A stretch of DNA of 64,000 nt from Alcanivoracaceae bacterium (GTDB taxonomy: Bacteria; Pseudomonadota; Gammaproteobacteria; Xanthomonadales; Marinicellaceae): contig JADGEI010000001.1 in the NCBI GenBank assembly GCA_016744455.1, forward strand, positions 62,001 through 126,000. The letters are read 5' to 3'. Of this stretch, positions 52,301 through 61,147 are shown in pieces (position 1 is the stretch's first letter; every line of letters starts with the position of its first letter). The notes beneath the pieces are model-generated. The model had not been told where the DNA came from, searched no databases, and was given only the letters and a program-made list of their open reading frames with translations. Position numbers and translations under genes: made by a program.

Positions 52301-52744
52301 TTATTTCTTTAATTTATTAGCTCGAAATGCTTCTATACTCCCAAGCAAGTAACAAATGCCTACAAATAAGAATACACTACTTGCTACAATTTGCCACGTG
52401 TCTGAAAAGCACTCTCGTTTCAAGCGAGGGATCACTAAAAGAGCGCGAAGTATAAAAAGTACTGATATGGTAACTAGAGCTGATTTTATCAGTGGTATTT
52501 TTCGAATGAATCCAACACCCGAGAATGCATATGCCGTACAAGCAAACATTAAACCAGCAACAATAATTGTGGCAATTGGTGCAAGCATTGTCCCTTGTTC
52601 ATAGGATTCGATTATTGTTGGTGGAGCTCTAGCAAAAGCCAACCAGCTTACTCCTCCGAAAAGACACAGTACATGCCAAATGGCAGCTAATCCAGCAATA
52701 ATTCCACCAGTGACTAGAAATTTAGATTTTATACTTAGGTTCAT
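52301..52744 (-). CDS. Small four-helix membrane protein of unknown function
   Basis: A 147-residue protein with four predicted helices (about 9-29, 53-74, 85-103 and 118-137), convergent with ilvA (2 bp between stops). The LFGGVSWLAFARAPPTIIESYEQG loop between helices 1 and 2 looks like small families annotated as hypothetical membrane proteins. No function assigned. Confidence 0.65.
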   Translation of the reverse strand: MNLSIKSKFLVTGGIIAGLAAIWHVLCLFGGVSWLAFARAPPTIIESYEQGTMLAPIATIIVAGLMFACTAYAFSGVGFIRKIPLIKSALVTISVLFILRALLVIPRLKRECFSDTWQIVASSVFLFVGICYLLGSIEAFRANKLKK

Positions 52745-52885
52745 TTTAAACTTTGTTTAGAGTGTCATACATGATGTTTGTTTTGATACTATAACTTTAT
52801 CTTCTTTGAGTTGCATTGCCAAATTTATTTAGGAGTACGGAAAAAAATTCTCAAGCACTATAATAGCAATCAATCAGAGTATAGC

Positions 52886-53197
52886 ATGATTTTTTATTGG
52901 CTTTGTTGTATAATTTTTTCTATGCAAGTTTTTATTATGATAATTTTTGTTTCAATTCCACAAATTGTATTTGCTGTGGAAACCCCATCAATGACAGTCA
53001 TGTGGTTAGACTTGTTTTTTTTAGTTGCGGTTTTGATTTCATTGAAAATTGCTAACTTTTCTAATCTAAATAAATTCATCGTTTTTATCACTTATATACT
53101 GGCGGGGATATTCACAAAAAGTATTTGGTTTCCAGTATTACTATGGATAGCAATGTATATCTATTATAAGAAAAACTCCGATAATAACTCATATTAA
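52886..53197 (+). CDS. Small hypothetical membrane protein
   Basis: A 103-residue A+T-rich ORF with three hydrophobic segments (about 2-27, 37-53, 63-91) and a short polar tail. The ATG at 52886 has GAG 7 bp upstream and starts the hydrophobic region directly; the frame is open from 52811. No family recognised, and the short length and composition make it less certain than its neighbours. Confidence 0.42.
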   Translation: MIFYWLCCIIFSMQVFIMIIFVSIPQIVFAVETPSMTVMWLDLFFLVAVLISLKIANFSNLNKFIVFITYILAGIFTKSIWFPVLLWIAMYIYYKKNSDNNSY

Positions 53198-53218
53198 CCG
53201 TAATTTATTCAATCAATA

Positions 53219-54385
53219 TTATTCAAACCCATCGCTGAACATGAGTTCTGAATACTCAATTATATCAGTGGCAAGTGCAGACAATGCTTCGGCTTCGACT
53301 TCAGTGTTTTCATCTCCACCGGGAAAACTTGGAAAACCGCCAAATTGGTCTTGGATTGACTCCAACCAATTTTGTCCAGCATTTATTGCAGGTAAATAAT
53401 CTTTTGCTAATCTTTGGTTTGCTTTGATAAGCGCTAAAATTGCATATGCTGTTGTTTGTGTGTCCTTATCATCTTCAGTAGGTACGGGTGAAACTAAATC
53501 AGAGTGCCAATACCATGACCCATCAAGGTTTTGTTTGCTGACGAGAAAATCTGCTAACTCTTCAATAGAATTCATTCCATTTATATGGTGATTAGGTGAA
53601 ACAATGGCAGGGAAGTTTTGTCTGTTTATTTCCGATAGCCCCCATAATCCACCTGCAATCCCAATTAAATCACTATAAACAGTTTGAGGGCTGGTGTCAT
53701 CCATGCTGTTAAAACTATCCAATATGGCTTGTTCAAATAATTGTGCCTGTGTCATTCTCCCATGTTTTCTTGCTATCATTGGCAATGATTTAAATTCCCA
53801 AGGTAACAAATTAACCCACGTGCCTTGACGAAATATGATAACACTATTAATCCACCCACTTGTATCTAAGTCATCAGGTCCATAAGTGTTGTTTTCTAAC
53901 TCAGTGAAAAATGCTGTGTCAACAAAATCACTGTAAGTAGAATCACTTGAAGCTTGTGACAAGTTCCACATGAATAAAGGTGTCTCAGTAGAAAAACGGG
54001 ACTCTCCATTGCTATACTCTGATAATAAATCAAAGTCACCACCGTTAATCAACATTCCCAAATAGGCTGTAGTCCCTGTTTGTTCCCAAGCTTTGTGTAT
54101 GCCGTTGAGAATTGGTGCGGTAATGTTATGGAATGTGGATGAACAGTCATTGTGCGGCCATCCAAAACCTCCGTCAGTACACTGCTGTGTTGCAATATGA
54201 ATCGCTGCCGAATGAATAACGTTAATATCAGGATTTTGAGGGTCCCATAAGGCTACCTGTTCTAAATTAACCGGTGCTAGATATCCGCCGTTAGCAGCGG
54301 CGATGGGATGAGTTTTTTGTGTATTAGCTAAAACAGAAGTACAGTTTATCCCTATTAAAATAATGTATAACGAAACTTTATTCAT
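53219..54385 (-). CDS. Secreted terpene-cyclase-fold (prenyltransferase/squalene-oxidase repeat-like) protein
   Basis: A 388-residue exported protein with signal peptide MNKVSLYIILIGINCTSVLA. It contains QW-like repeats such as QCTDGGFGWPHND, QNLDGSWYWHSD and SIQDQFGGFPSFPGGDE, each followed by an aliphatic helix (TAYAILALIKAN; EAEALSALA). This is the alpha/alpha toroid pattern of the squalene/terpene cyclase and prenyltransferase repeat superfamily. A catalytic DxDD motif is not seen, so it may be a carbohydrate- or protein-binding toroid rather than a cyclase. It ends in the short acidic-aromatic tail MFSDGFE. Confidence 0.66.
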   Translation of the reverse strand: MNKVSLYIILIGINCTSVLANTQKTHPIAAANGGYLAPVNLEQVALWDPQNPDINVIHSAAIHIATQQCTDGGFGWPHNDCSSTFHNITAPILNGIHKAWEQTGTTAYLGMLINGGDFDLLSEYSNGESRFSTETPLFMWNLSQASSDSTYSDFVDTAFFTELENNTYGPDDLDTSGWINSVIIFRQGTWVNLLPWEFKSLPMIARKHGRMTQAQLFEQAILDSFNSMDDTSPQTVYSDLIGIAGGLWGLSEINRQNFPAIVSPNHHINGMNSIEELADFLVSKQNLDGSWYWHSDLVSPVPTEDDKDTQTTAYAILALIKANQRLAKDYLPAINAGQNWLESIQDQFGGFPSFPGGDENTEVEAEALSALATDIIEYSELMFSDGFE

Positions 54386-54621
54386 GCTATTCCCCGCAAG
54401 TTATAGTTCATCAAGCAATTATACCATAAAACTTTATTAAAATATAATTAGTGACTTTCGGCTCATGAAAGTATGCCTATTTTTTGAAATAATATAATAA
54501 GAAGATGTTTTCTATCACTTCAGAGTTTTGCAAAGGCAGAAAATAAATCTAATAATTAATTTTGTAACAACATTATAAATTATTCGTTAACAAATAAACG
54601 TTATATTAACATGGGGCTATC

Positions 54622-55821
54622 ATGAAAAAATTTTTAAAAAATGTACTATCACCAGTGCTGGTATTAATTGCCAGCATTTTTATTGTCCAGGTTTTGGTTG
54701 CAGCAAAACCACCTTTAGAAAAAAAGCCTCCTGAGCAACGTTTACTCTCCTTGTTTGTTGACGAAGTTAAAGCTGAAACAGTAAATCTTAATGTCACAAG
54801 CCAAGGAGAGGTGAAACCACAAACTGAAATAGACCTTACTTCTTTAGTTTCAGGTCAAATACTTTCCATTTCTCCTCAGTTTTCAGAAGGATCAGAGTTT
54901 TCAAAAGGAACAACATTGATTAAAATTGATGACCGAGATTATCAAGTAGCTGTTACACGTGCACAAGCTCAGGTGGCATCGGCTAAAGTTAATGTAGAAA
55001 AAGAATTAGCCAATTCAAAAATCAAAAAAGAACAATGGCAAAGAAAGCATAAAGGAAAACCATCAGATTATGCCCTTAATATCCCTCAAATTGCCGAAGC
55101 TCGTGCCTTGTTAAAAGCAGCGCAAGCAGATTTAAGTGCGGCGGAATTAAATTTACAACGCACTGAAATCACGGCTCCTTTTACAGGACGTGTGCTTAAT
55201 GAAACTATTGCCATTGGTCAATACATTACTCCAGCTACTATATTAGGTCATGTTTTTTCTACGGAAGTTGTAGAAGTGAGGTTACCTTTAACGGATTCAC
55301 AGTTAGGTGAATTAAGTTTGCCTATGGGGTTTATGGCAAATACAACTAATGCTCCATCAGTTACATTTACTGCAACTGTGGGTAATCAGCCTCATCAATG
55401 GCAAGGGCATATTGTCAGAACCAATGCAGCAATTGATAAAAACACTCGGTTGGTTTATGCGATAGCTGAAATTGATGATCCTTATGGAGCTGGGTCAGAT
55501 GATGGAACAGCTATGGCAGTAGGAATGTATGTAAATGCCAGCATTGATAGCCATAAAAGCCAAGATACCCTAAAATTACCTCGTTTGGCTTTGCACAGTA
55601 ATGATAAAGTTTATGTTGTTAATGAAGACAGTAAGCTAGAAATTAGAAAAGTGGTTGTACTATCAACTAATCAAGATTATGTCCACTTAGCAAGTGGTGT
55701 TAGTGTGGGAGAAAAGGTTGTCACTTCGGCAGTACCGTCTGTTACAGATGGTATGGAAGTGATTGCTATTAATCGAAACGAACAGGTTGATACTAAAGTT
55801 CATACTATTAAACAAGGTTGA
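54622..55821 (+). CDS. RND efflux periplasmic adaptor (MFP/HlyD family)
   Basis: A 399-residue adaptor that links an inner-membrane RND pump to an outer-membrane channel. It has an N-terminal signal/anchor (VLVLIASIFIVQVLVAAKPP), a lipoyl-like half (VTSQGEVKPQTEIDLTSLVSGQI), a coiled-coil hairpin (VTRAQAQVASAKVNVEKELANS...RALLKAAQADLSAAELNLQRT) and the family motif TEITAPFTGRVLNETIAIGQYI. The barrel and membrane-proximal domains follow. GGGGC lies 6 bp before the ATG. The permease gene follows 5 bp after the stop, forming a two-gene operon without a TolC-like gene. Confidence 0.92.
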   Translation: MKKFLKNVLSPVLVLIASIFIVQVLVAAKPPLEKKPPEQRLLSLFVDEVKAETVNLNVTSQGEVKPQTEIDLTSLVSGQILSISPQFSEGSEFSKGTTLIKIDDRDYQVAVTRAQAQVASAKVNVEKELANSKIKKEQWQRKHKGKPSDYALNIPQIAEARALLKAAQADLSAAELNLQRTEITAPFTGRVLNETIAIGQYITPATILGHVFSTEVVEVRLPLTDSQLGELSLPMGFMANTTNAPSVTFTATVGNQPHQWQGHIVRTNAAIDKNTRLVYAIAEIDDPYGAGSDDGTAMAVGMYVNASIDSHKSQDTLKLPRLALHSNDKVYVVNEDSKLEIRKVVVLSTNQDYVHLASGVSVGEKVVTSAVPSVTDGMEVIAINRNEQVDTKVHTIKQG

Positions 55822-55826
55822 TCTAG

Positions 55827-58800
55827 ATGAATAATTTAATTGCTTGGTGGGCAAAAAACACTGTTGCAGCAAATTTAATCATGATAGGTTTGATCATTGC
55901 GGGTTATATTGGTTACAACAAAATGGAAAGGGAGATGAACCCGCAAGTACGCTTCCCCGGTTTGGAAATAAACGTATCTTGGCCTGGTGCCACACCTCAA
56001 GATGTTGAAGAACAAATCATTATGCGAATAGAAGAGTCAGTCCGAGACTTGGATGAGGTAGAATGGGTACGTTCTTCTGCTGGTGAAGGTGAAGGCAATG
56101 TTTCGCTATTAGCGAATCAAAATGCTAACTTCACTCAATTTATGAATGATGTCAAAATTCGCGTCGATTCTATTTCCTCATTCCCAAGAGATGTTGAACC
56201 ACCAATTGTGCAGCAATGGGTTAATCGTAATGAATACATTCGTGTGGCTATTTCTGGTGAATTAAGTGAAAGAGAGCTTAAGTATCTTGCTGAGCAGCTA
56301 CGTCGTGAAGCCGCCAGCCTGCCAGCTGTTAGTATCGTCGAATTATTTGGAACAAGACGTGAAGAAGTTTCGATAGAAATTGGCAAAGAATCACTAAGAC
56401 GGTACAAATTAAGTTTTGACGATGTAGCAACTGCAATTCGAAATAGTTCTATTAACCAATCGGCTGGGTCTGTTAGAACACAAGTTGGAAACTTTCAATT
56501 AAAAGTACGTAATCAAGCCAATAGTAAAGATGATTTCTCATCTATAATTGTACGTCAATCTGATGATGGTGGCGTGATAACAGTTGGGGATGTTGCCACA
56601 GTAATTGATGGATTTGAAGATAATCCAATTCTTGCCACTTTAAATGGCGAACCTTCTATATTACTACAAGTAATGACTACAGAGACCATGGATATTGTGA
56701 CAGCATCTGAGTCAATTAGGAATTGGATTAAGAAAAGGCAAGAAACATTGCCTGAAGGTGCGACTTTAACATTGTGGACAGATAATGCTGACGATTTTAA
56801 GGGGAGAATGGAGACGATTGGTAGCTCCGCTGTGTTAGGTTTACTTTTAGTTGTGTTTATATTGATGTTAACTTTACGCCCGATTGTTGCTTTTTGGGTA
56901 GCTGTTGGAATTGCTACGGCTTATGCAGGTGCTTTTGTGTTGTTGCCTTCGGTTGGTGTTTCCATCAATATGCTATCAACTTTTGCTTTTTTATTGGTTT
57001 TGGGAATTGTGGTGGATGATGCCATAGTAGTGGGAGAAGGTATCCACAGTGAGGCGGGCCGATTAGGTGGTGGTGTTAAATCGGCAATATCAGGAACTCA
57101 ACTGGTTGCAAAACCTGTTATATTTGGTGTGTTAACTACAATAATGGCCTTCCTCCCTTGGTTGTTTTTGGGTGGTTCGACCAGTGAATTCACTCGGCAC
57201 ATAACCTGGGTAGTGATTTTGGCTTTAGCGTTTTCATTAGTTGAGTCATTATTAATTTTACCAGCACATTTATCTAAAATGAAGCCAAGAAAAGCGAAAA
57301 ACACCGGTAAATTCACCTTGATTCAAAAGAAAATTGCCAATAGTATTACAAATTTTGCACAAATTAGGTACCGTAAAATTGGATATTGGTGCATGCATAA
57401 TAGGTACGTAACAGTAAGTTTTTTCTTTGGATTGTTACTCGTTGCATTTGGGTTATTTGGAAGCAGTTGGGTAAAGAAAAGTTTTATGCCTGATATTGAA
57501 TCTGATGAGATTATCATCAATGTGGTATTACCTGAGGGAGCACCATACTCTCGTGCTTTAGAAATATTAGCTCAACTACAAAAAGCTGAGCAAGAGTTAG
57601 TTGATGAGGTCAATGAACAATCAAGTGGTAAAGATAACTTGATTGAAAATTGGTACACGCGTTCACGACGTGACAGTGTTATTGCTATTGTTAAATTAGT
57701 TCCACCTGAAGAAAGAACAAAAACGGCTAAAGAAGCATCAATTCGCTTGCGTGAATTATTAGGTGATATCCCGGATGCAAGAGAAGTGACAGTTCAATAT
57801 TCACAAGGCAATAATGACCCAGCCTTCGAGTTATCAATTAGACATCCAGATTTGGATATTTTACGTGCTGCAACCTCGGAACTAGAAGAGCAGTTGCGGA
57901 CATACAATAATCTTTATGATGTGCGTAACAATTTAATTGCTGCATCAGATGAAATTAGGATCACCTTAAAACCAGGAGCTGCAAAATTAGGTTTAACTTT
58001 AGCAGATGTTAATCGCCAAGTCAGGCAAGCCTACTTTGGTGAAGAAGTACAACGATTACCACGTAATGGCCAAGATGTAAGGGTAAAGGTTAAATACCCG
58101 TTAGAATCAAGACGTTCGATTGAGAGTTTAAAAGACTTCTATGTGCGTGGTGCAAAGGGCAATGAAATGCCTTTATTATCTGTTGCAAACCTTGATTATG
58201 CACCGGGTATAAAACGTATCCAACGCTGGAATGGTAGCCGTGCCGCACGTATAAGTGCAGATTTAAAGCAAGATGTCAGTGATGACATTATGAAAGACTT
58301 AGATGAGAATTTTTTCCCCGATTGGGAGAAAAAATACACAGGTATAAAAAAGGGTTCAGTAGGACAAGCTGAAGGCCAAAAACGTTTTGTTAAAGAAGTT
58401 ATGGGTTTATATTTTATCGCTTTTTTCGCTATGTATACACTGTTGGCAGTTGCGTTTAAGAGTTATTCTCAACCAATATTAATATTAATTGCTATGCCTT
58501 ATGCTTTTATTGGTGCAATTTATGGCCATATGTTTATGAATCTAACCATGGCAATATTTTCATATTTCGGCATTGCCGCTGCCGCCGGTGTAGTGGTTAA
58601 TGATAACCTTGTGTTAATGGACTATTGTAATCGATTGAAAGAAAAAGGAATGGATGCTAAACAAGCTATAATCGAAGCAGGTGTGGTAAGGTTTAGGCCA
58701 ATATTGCTAACGTCGGTTACTACAATTGCAGGGCTATTACCAATGATGCTAGAACGCTCAACGCAGGCTGCATTTTTACAACCAATTGTGGTGTCATTAG

Positions 58801-58961
58801 CCTTTGGCGTCATGATTGCATTCTTTGTGACATTAATGATGGTGCCAGCATTGTATGGAATTGGCTTGGATATCAAAGCAGGAAGGACACGGTTATTTAA
58901 CCGCACTAAGAGGTTGCTTACAAGAAAACCGAAAGGAATCATAATTGGCCCTAATGAATAA
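55827..58961 (+). CDS. RND-family efflux permease (AcrB/MdtB-like)
   Basis: Inner-membrane proton-driven pump, 1044 residues, 12 membrane helices in two halves. Helix 1 is preceded by NNLIAWWAKNTVAANLIMIG. The periplasmic porter domain starts NPQVRFPGLEINVSWPGATPQDVEEQI. Helix 4 carries the proton-relay pair in FLLVLGIVVDDAIVVGEGIH. The second half has the repeat-related helix FSYFGIAAAAGVVVNDNLVLMDYCNRL. The closest general group is the HAE/multidrug family, but substrates cannot be inferred. Paired with the adaptor gene upstream; a terminator follows. Confidence 0.94.
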   Translation: MNNLIAWWAKNTVAANLIMIGLIIAGYIGYNKMEREMNPQVRFPGLEINVSWPGATPQDVEEQIIMRIEESVRDLDEVEWVRSSAGEGEGNVSLLANQNANFTQFMNDVKIRVDSISSFPRDVEPPIVQQWVNRNEYIRVAISGELSERELKYLAEQLRREAASLPAVSIVELFGTRREEVSIEIGKESLRRYKLSFDDVATAIRNSSINQSAGSVRTQVGNFQLKVRNQANSKDDFSSIIVRQSDDGGVITVGDVATVIDGFEDNPILATLNGEPSILLQVMTTETMDIVTASESIRNWIKKRQETLPEGATLTLWTDNADDFKGRMETIGSSAVLGLLLVVFILMLTLRPIVAFWVAVGIATAYAGAFVLLPSVGVSINMLSTFAFLLVLGIVVDDAIVVGEGIHSEAGRLGGGVKSAISGTQLVAKPVIFGVLTTIMAFLPWLFLGGSTSEFTRHITWVVILALAFSLVESLLILPAHLSKMKPRKAKNTGKFTLIQKKIANSITNFAQIRYRKIGYWCMHNRYVTVSFFFGLLLVAFGLFGSSWVKKSFMPDIESDEIIINVVLPEGAPYSRALEILAQLQKAEQELVDEVNEQSSGKDNLIENWYTRSRRDSVIAIVKLVPPEERTKTAKEASIRLRELLGDIPDAREVTVQYSQGNNDPAFELSIRHPDLDILRAATSELEEQLRTYNNLYDVRNNLIAASDEIRITLKPGAAKLGLTLADVNRQVRQAYFGEEVQRLPRNGQDVRVKVKYPLESRRSIESLKDFYVRGAKGNEMPLLSVANLDYAPGIKRIQRWNGSRAARISADLKQDVSDDIMKDLDENFFPDWEKKYTGIKKGSVGQAEGQKRFVKEVMGLYFIAFFAMYTLLAVAFKSYSQPILILIAMPYAFIGAIYGHMFMNLTMAIFSYFGIAAAAGVVVNDNLVLMDYCNRLKEKGMDAKQAIIEAGVVRFRPILLTSVTTIAGLLPMMLERSTQAAFLQPIVVSLAFGVMIAFFVTLMMVPALYGIGLDIKAGRTRLFNRTKRLLTRKPKGIIIGPNE

Positions 58962-58993
58962 CTTTATCACGTTCAAGTGAAATTAGCTCTCTA

Positions 58994-59034
58994 CGTATTC
59001 AAAGCAAGGAAGTTTTGAATACGTTTTATTTTTT
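58994..59034 (+). terminator. Rho-independent terminator after the RND permease gene
   Basis: CGTATTCAAA (58994-59003), 10-base loop, TTTGAATACG (59014-59023), then TTTTATTTTTT. The perfect 10-bp stem is A+T-rich. It overlaps the stop of the convergent VOC gene. Confidence 0.65.
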
Positions 59035-59451
59035 AAACAATTCACCTTGTATATCATTAAAAGCTTTAAATTCTAATGCGTTACCGCTTGGGTCATAAAA
59101 AAACATAGTGGCTTGCTCACCTGCTTTTCCTTTAAAACGAATATAGGGCTTAACAACAAATTTAATCTTATGTTTTATAAGTTTGTCACGTAATTCTTGC
59201 CATTTTTCCATCTCTAATACCACCCCAAAATGAGGAATAGGCACTTGTTTGTTGTCCACAGGATTTTCACAAGAGGCTTTAGCTATGGTCTTGGATATAT
59301 GGCAGACTAATTGATGGCCAAAAAAATTGTAATCAATCCAATGCTTGGTGCTTCTCCCTTCTTCACATTCTAAAAGTTGTCCATAAAATAGACGAGACTC
59401 TTCTAAATTTTTAACAGGGATGGCTAGGTGAAAAGGTGTTAGTTTCATCAT
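59026..59451 (-). CDS. VOC-superfamily (glyoxalase/dioxygenase-like) protein
   Basis: A 141-residue single-domain VOC protein: MKLTPFHLAIPVKNLEESRLFYGQLL, the first beta-alpha unit with metal-ligand His8, then a second unit with HFGVVLEM. MFFYDPSGNALEFKAF is the C-terminal metal-ligand Glu motif. Enzymes of this fold include glyoxalase I, dioxygenases and fosfomycin resistance proteins; the specific reaction is unclear. The ATG at 59451 is used; M2 is equally likely. Confidence 0.88.
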   Translation of the reverse strand: MMKLTPFHLAIPVKNLEESRLFYGQLLECEEGRSTKHWIDYNFFGHQLVCHISKTIAKASCENPVDNKQVPIPHFGVVLEMEKWQELRDKLIKHKIKFVVKPYIRFKGKAGEQATMFFYDPSGNALEFKAFNDIQGELFKK

Positions 59452-59546
59452 AATTATGAAAAGATCCTCTAATTTGATTTATGTCATAAAGATTATAACG
59501 ATTCTATTTATAATAGGAATGAATAGTTTAAATATACTTAATGATT

Positions 59547-59681
59547 ATGAAAAAAGTAAAGGTCTTATGGGTTATAATTGCTTTGTTATTCTTGTCACTA
59601 ATAAAAGTGATTGTATTTCCTTCTGCACCAACCCCCGCAGCTTTGTCTGCAATGAAAATGATTCATTGTGACAAAAAATGA
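59547..59681 (+). CDS. Possible small membrane or secreted peptide
   Basis: A 44-codon ORF: MKKVKVLWVIIALLFLSLIK, then IVFPSAPTPAALSAMKMIHC and DKK. It has a basic start, a 17-residue hydrophobic stretch and a Pro/Ala-rich tail, like a small secreted protein. An ATG two codons earlier (59541) is also in frame. A second, overlapping plus-strand frame covers 59456-59671 (71 codons, also hydrophobic at its N terminus). At most one of them is likely to be real, and either may be a decayed gene. Confidence 0.3.
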   Translation: MKKVKVLWVIIALLFLSLIKVIVFPSAPTPAALSAMKMIHCDKK

Positions 59682-59765
59682 TTTAGCTCAAAAATGTTAC
59701 AATATCGATATAATTGTTATGGTTATAGTCGTGTACGAATGAAAATTTACCTACACTTTTAATTA

Positions 59766-60152
59766 TCAATAAATAGGTGTGTTTTTTAGAATGAGTAAAC
59801 AGGCGACTTTTCTTTCTTCAGCTATCAATACATTATAGGTGCGAGCAGCGGACTTGTTGTTCATGACTTCAAATCCTATACCTAGTTTAGCGATTGGGTT
59901 TAAAAGTTCTATATTTGGAAATTGGTGTACATTTCCAGAGCCAAATAAAACGATTTCCGGTTCTGTTAGCAGCAATTGTTTAATGTGTATTTCTGTAATG
60001 TCATCAATGGATGACAAGTTCAGGTTTAAGAGTAAATTATTGTTGGAAAGAATACAGGATTGATTATGAGATTTTTGATTAATTATGATGTTATCATCTG
60101 AGACTTTGTTAATAGTGTTGTATTCGCCAACTGAGTTTTGGTTTAGTTCCAA
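59766..60152 (-). CDS. Mth938-like domain protein
   Basis: A 128-residue protein of the Mth938/Xcc1710 (DUF498) family, related to the mitochondrial assembly factor NDUFAF3. The conserved signature is EPEIVLFGSGN, then FPNIELLNPIAKLGIGFEVMNNKSAARTYNVLIAEERKVACLLIL, including the GxE-x-M-x-x-x-x-A-x-R-T-x-x-x-L-x-x-E-x-R motif. Function in bacteria is unknown. The yhbY stop codon lies 2 bp upstream of this gene's ATG (60152), so they form an operon. Confidence 0.86.
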   Translation of the reverse strand: MELNQNSVGEYNTINKVSDDNIIINQKSHNQSCILSNNNLLLNLNLSSIDDITEIHIKQLLLTEPEIVLFGSGNVHQFPNIELLNPIAKLGIGFEVMNNKSAARTYNVLIAEERKVACLLILKNTPIY

Positions 60153-60154
60153 TG

Positions 60155-60442
60155 TTATTCACTTAAATCAAATTGTGGGTTGTCTGGGTTATGTCGATAA
60201 ATGGTAAGGGCTTGACCTATTGAATGTACCTTGCTAGCACCAGTCTGTTTCAAAATTTTCTCTATAAATTCTGTGCGTGTCTCTTTGTCCATACGGATCT
60301 TAATTTTAATTAATTCGTGTAAATCAAGTGCAATGTCTATTTCATGCATTACATTTTCTGTTAGTCCTTTATCTGCAATCATAACCACAGGTTTAATATG
60401 ATGGCTGATTCCGCGTAAATATTTTATTACTTTTTTGTTCAT
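60155..60442 (-). CDS. yhbY: RNA-binding protein YhbY (CRM domain)
   Basis: A 95-residue CRM (ribosome assembly) domain protein that associates with pre-50S subunits. Key motifs: KYLRGISHHIKPVVMIADKGLTE (the KxLRxxGxxLKPVVxIGxxGLT pattern), and a C-terminal KQTGASKVHSIGQALTIYRHN, the GxxxVQxIGxxxxLYR pattern. It diverges from rlmE with about 55 bp between start codons, the same arrangement as in E. coli. Confidence 0.95.
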   Translation of the reverse strand: MNKKVIKYLRGISHHIKPVVMIADKGLTENVMHEIDIALDLHELIKIKIRMDKETRTEFIEKILKQTGASKVHSIGQALTIYRHNPDNPQFDLSE

Positions 60443-60497
60443 CTATGAAATTTTATACTAATATGTTAATGTTGCCATTTTAACGATGAATTAACTG

Positions 60498-61118
60498 ATG
60501 GCAAGAAGTAAGAGCTCAAATAACTGGTTACGCGAACATTTTGATGATTATTGGGTAAAATTATCACAAGAACGTGGGTACCGAGCACGATCTGCATTTA
60601 AATTGGAAGAACTTCATGAAAAAGATGGTCTTTTAACTAATGTGAAGAATGTAGTGGACTTAGGTTGTGCTCCAGGTGGCTGGTGTCAAGTTGCTCGAAA
60701 GATAGCTCCAAATAATGTGAGAATAATTGGTATGGATTTGCTTGAAATAGAACCTATCGAAGGTGTTGAATTTATACAAGGCGATTTTCGTGAGGATGAG
60801 GTGTTAAATGAATTGCTTGAATTGGTTGGAGATGACAAAATAGACCTTGTATTATCTGATATTGCCCCCAATCTTAGTGGAGTCATGTCAGTAGATCAGC
60901 CACGTATTATGTATCTTGCTGAGTTGGCATTGGATTTTTGTCATCAATGTTTAAAACCAAATGGCAATTATGCGGTCAAAATATTCCAAGGTGAAGGCTT
61001 TGATGAGTATTTGGCAGAGTTAAAAAACAATTTTAAAAAAGTCGTAATGCGAAAACCAAAAGCATCTCGACCTCGTAGTCGGGAAGTTTATGCCGTTGGC
61101 ATAGGCTTTAAGGGTTAA
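60498..61118 (+). CDS. rlmE: 23S rRNA 2'-O-ribose U2552 methyltransferase RlmE (FtsJ/RrmJ)
   Basis: SAM-dependent methyltransferase that modifies U2552 of 23S rRNA in the 50S subunit. 206 residues with SAM motif [16 protein letters not shown]. Catalytic tetrad K-D-K-E: K in SAFKLEEL, D in [11 protein letters not shown] in [12 protein letters not shown] in SREVYAV. Precedes ftsH by 29 bp, the classic gammaproteobacterial arrangement. Confidence 0.97.
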   Translation: MARSKSSNNWLREHFDDYWVKLSQERGYRARSAFKLEELHEKDGLLTNVKNVVDLGCAPGGWCQVARKIAPNNVRIIGMDLLEIEPIEGVEFIQGDFREDEVLNELLELVGDDKIDLVLSDIAPNLSGVMSVDQPRIMYLAELALDFCHQCLKPNGNYAVKIFQGEGFDEYLAELKNNFKKVVMRKPKASRPRSREVYAVGIGFKG

Positions 61119-61147
61119 TAATTGAACTAAAAATTAGGAAATAAGTT

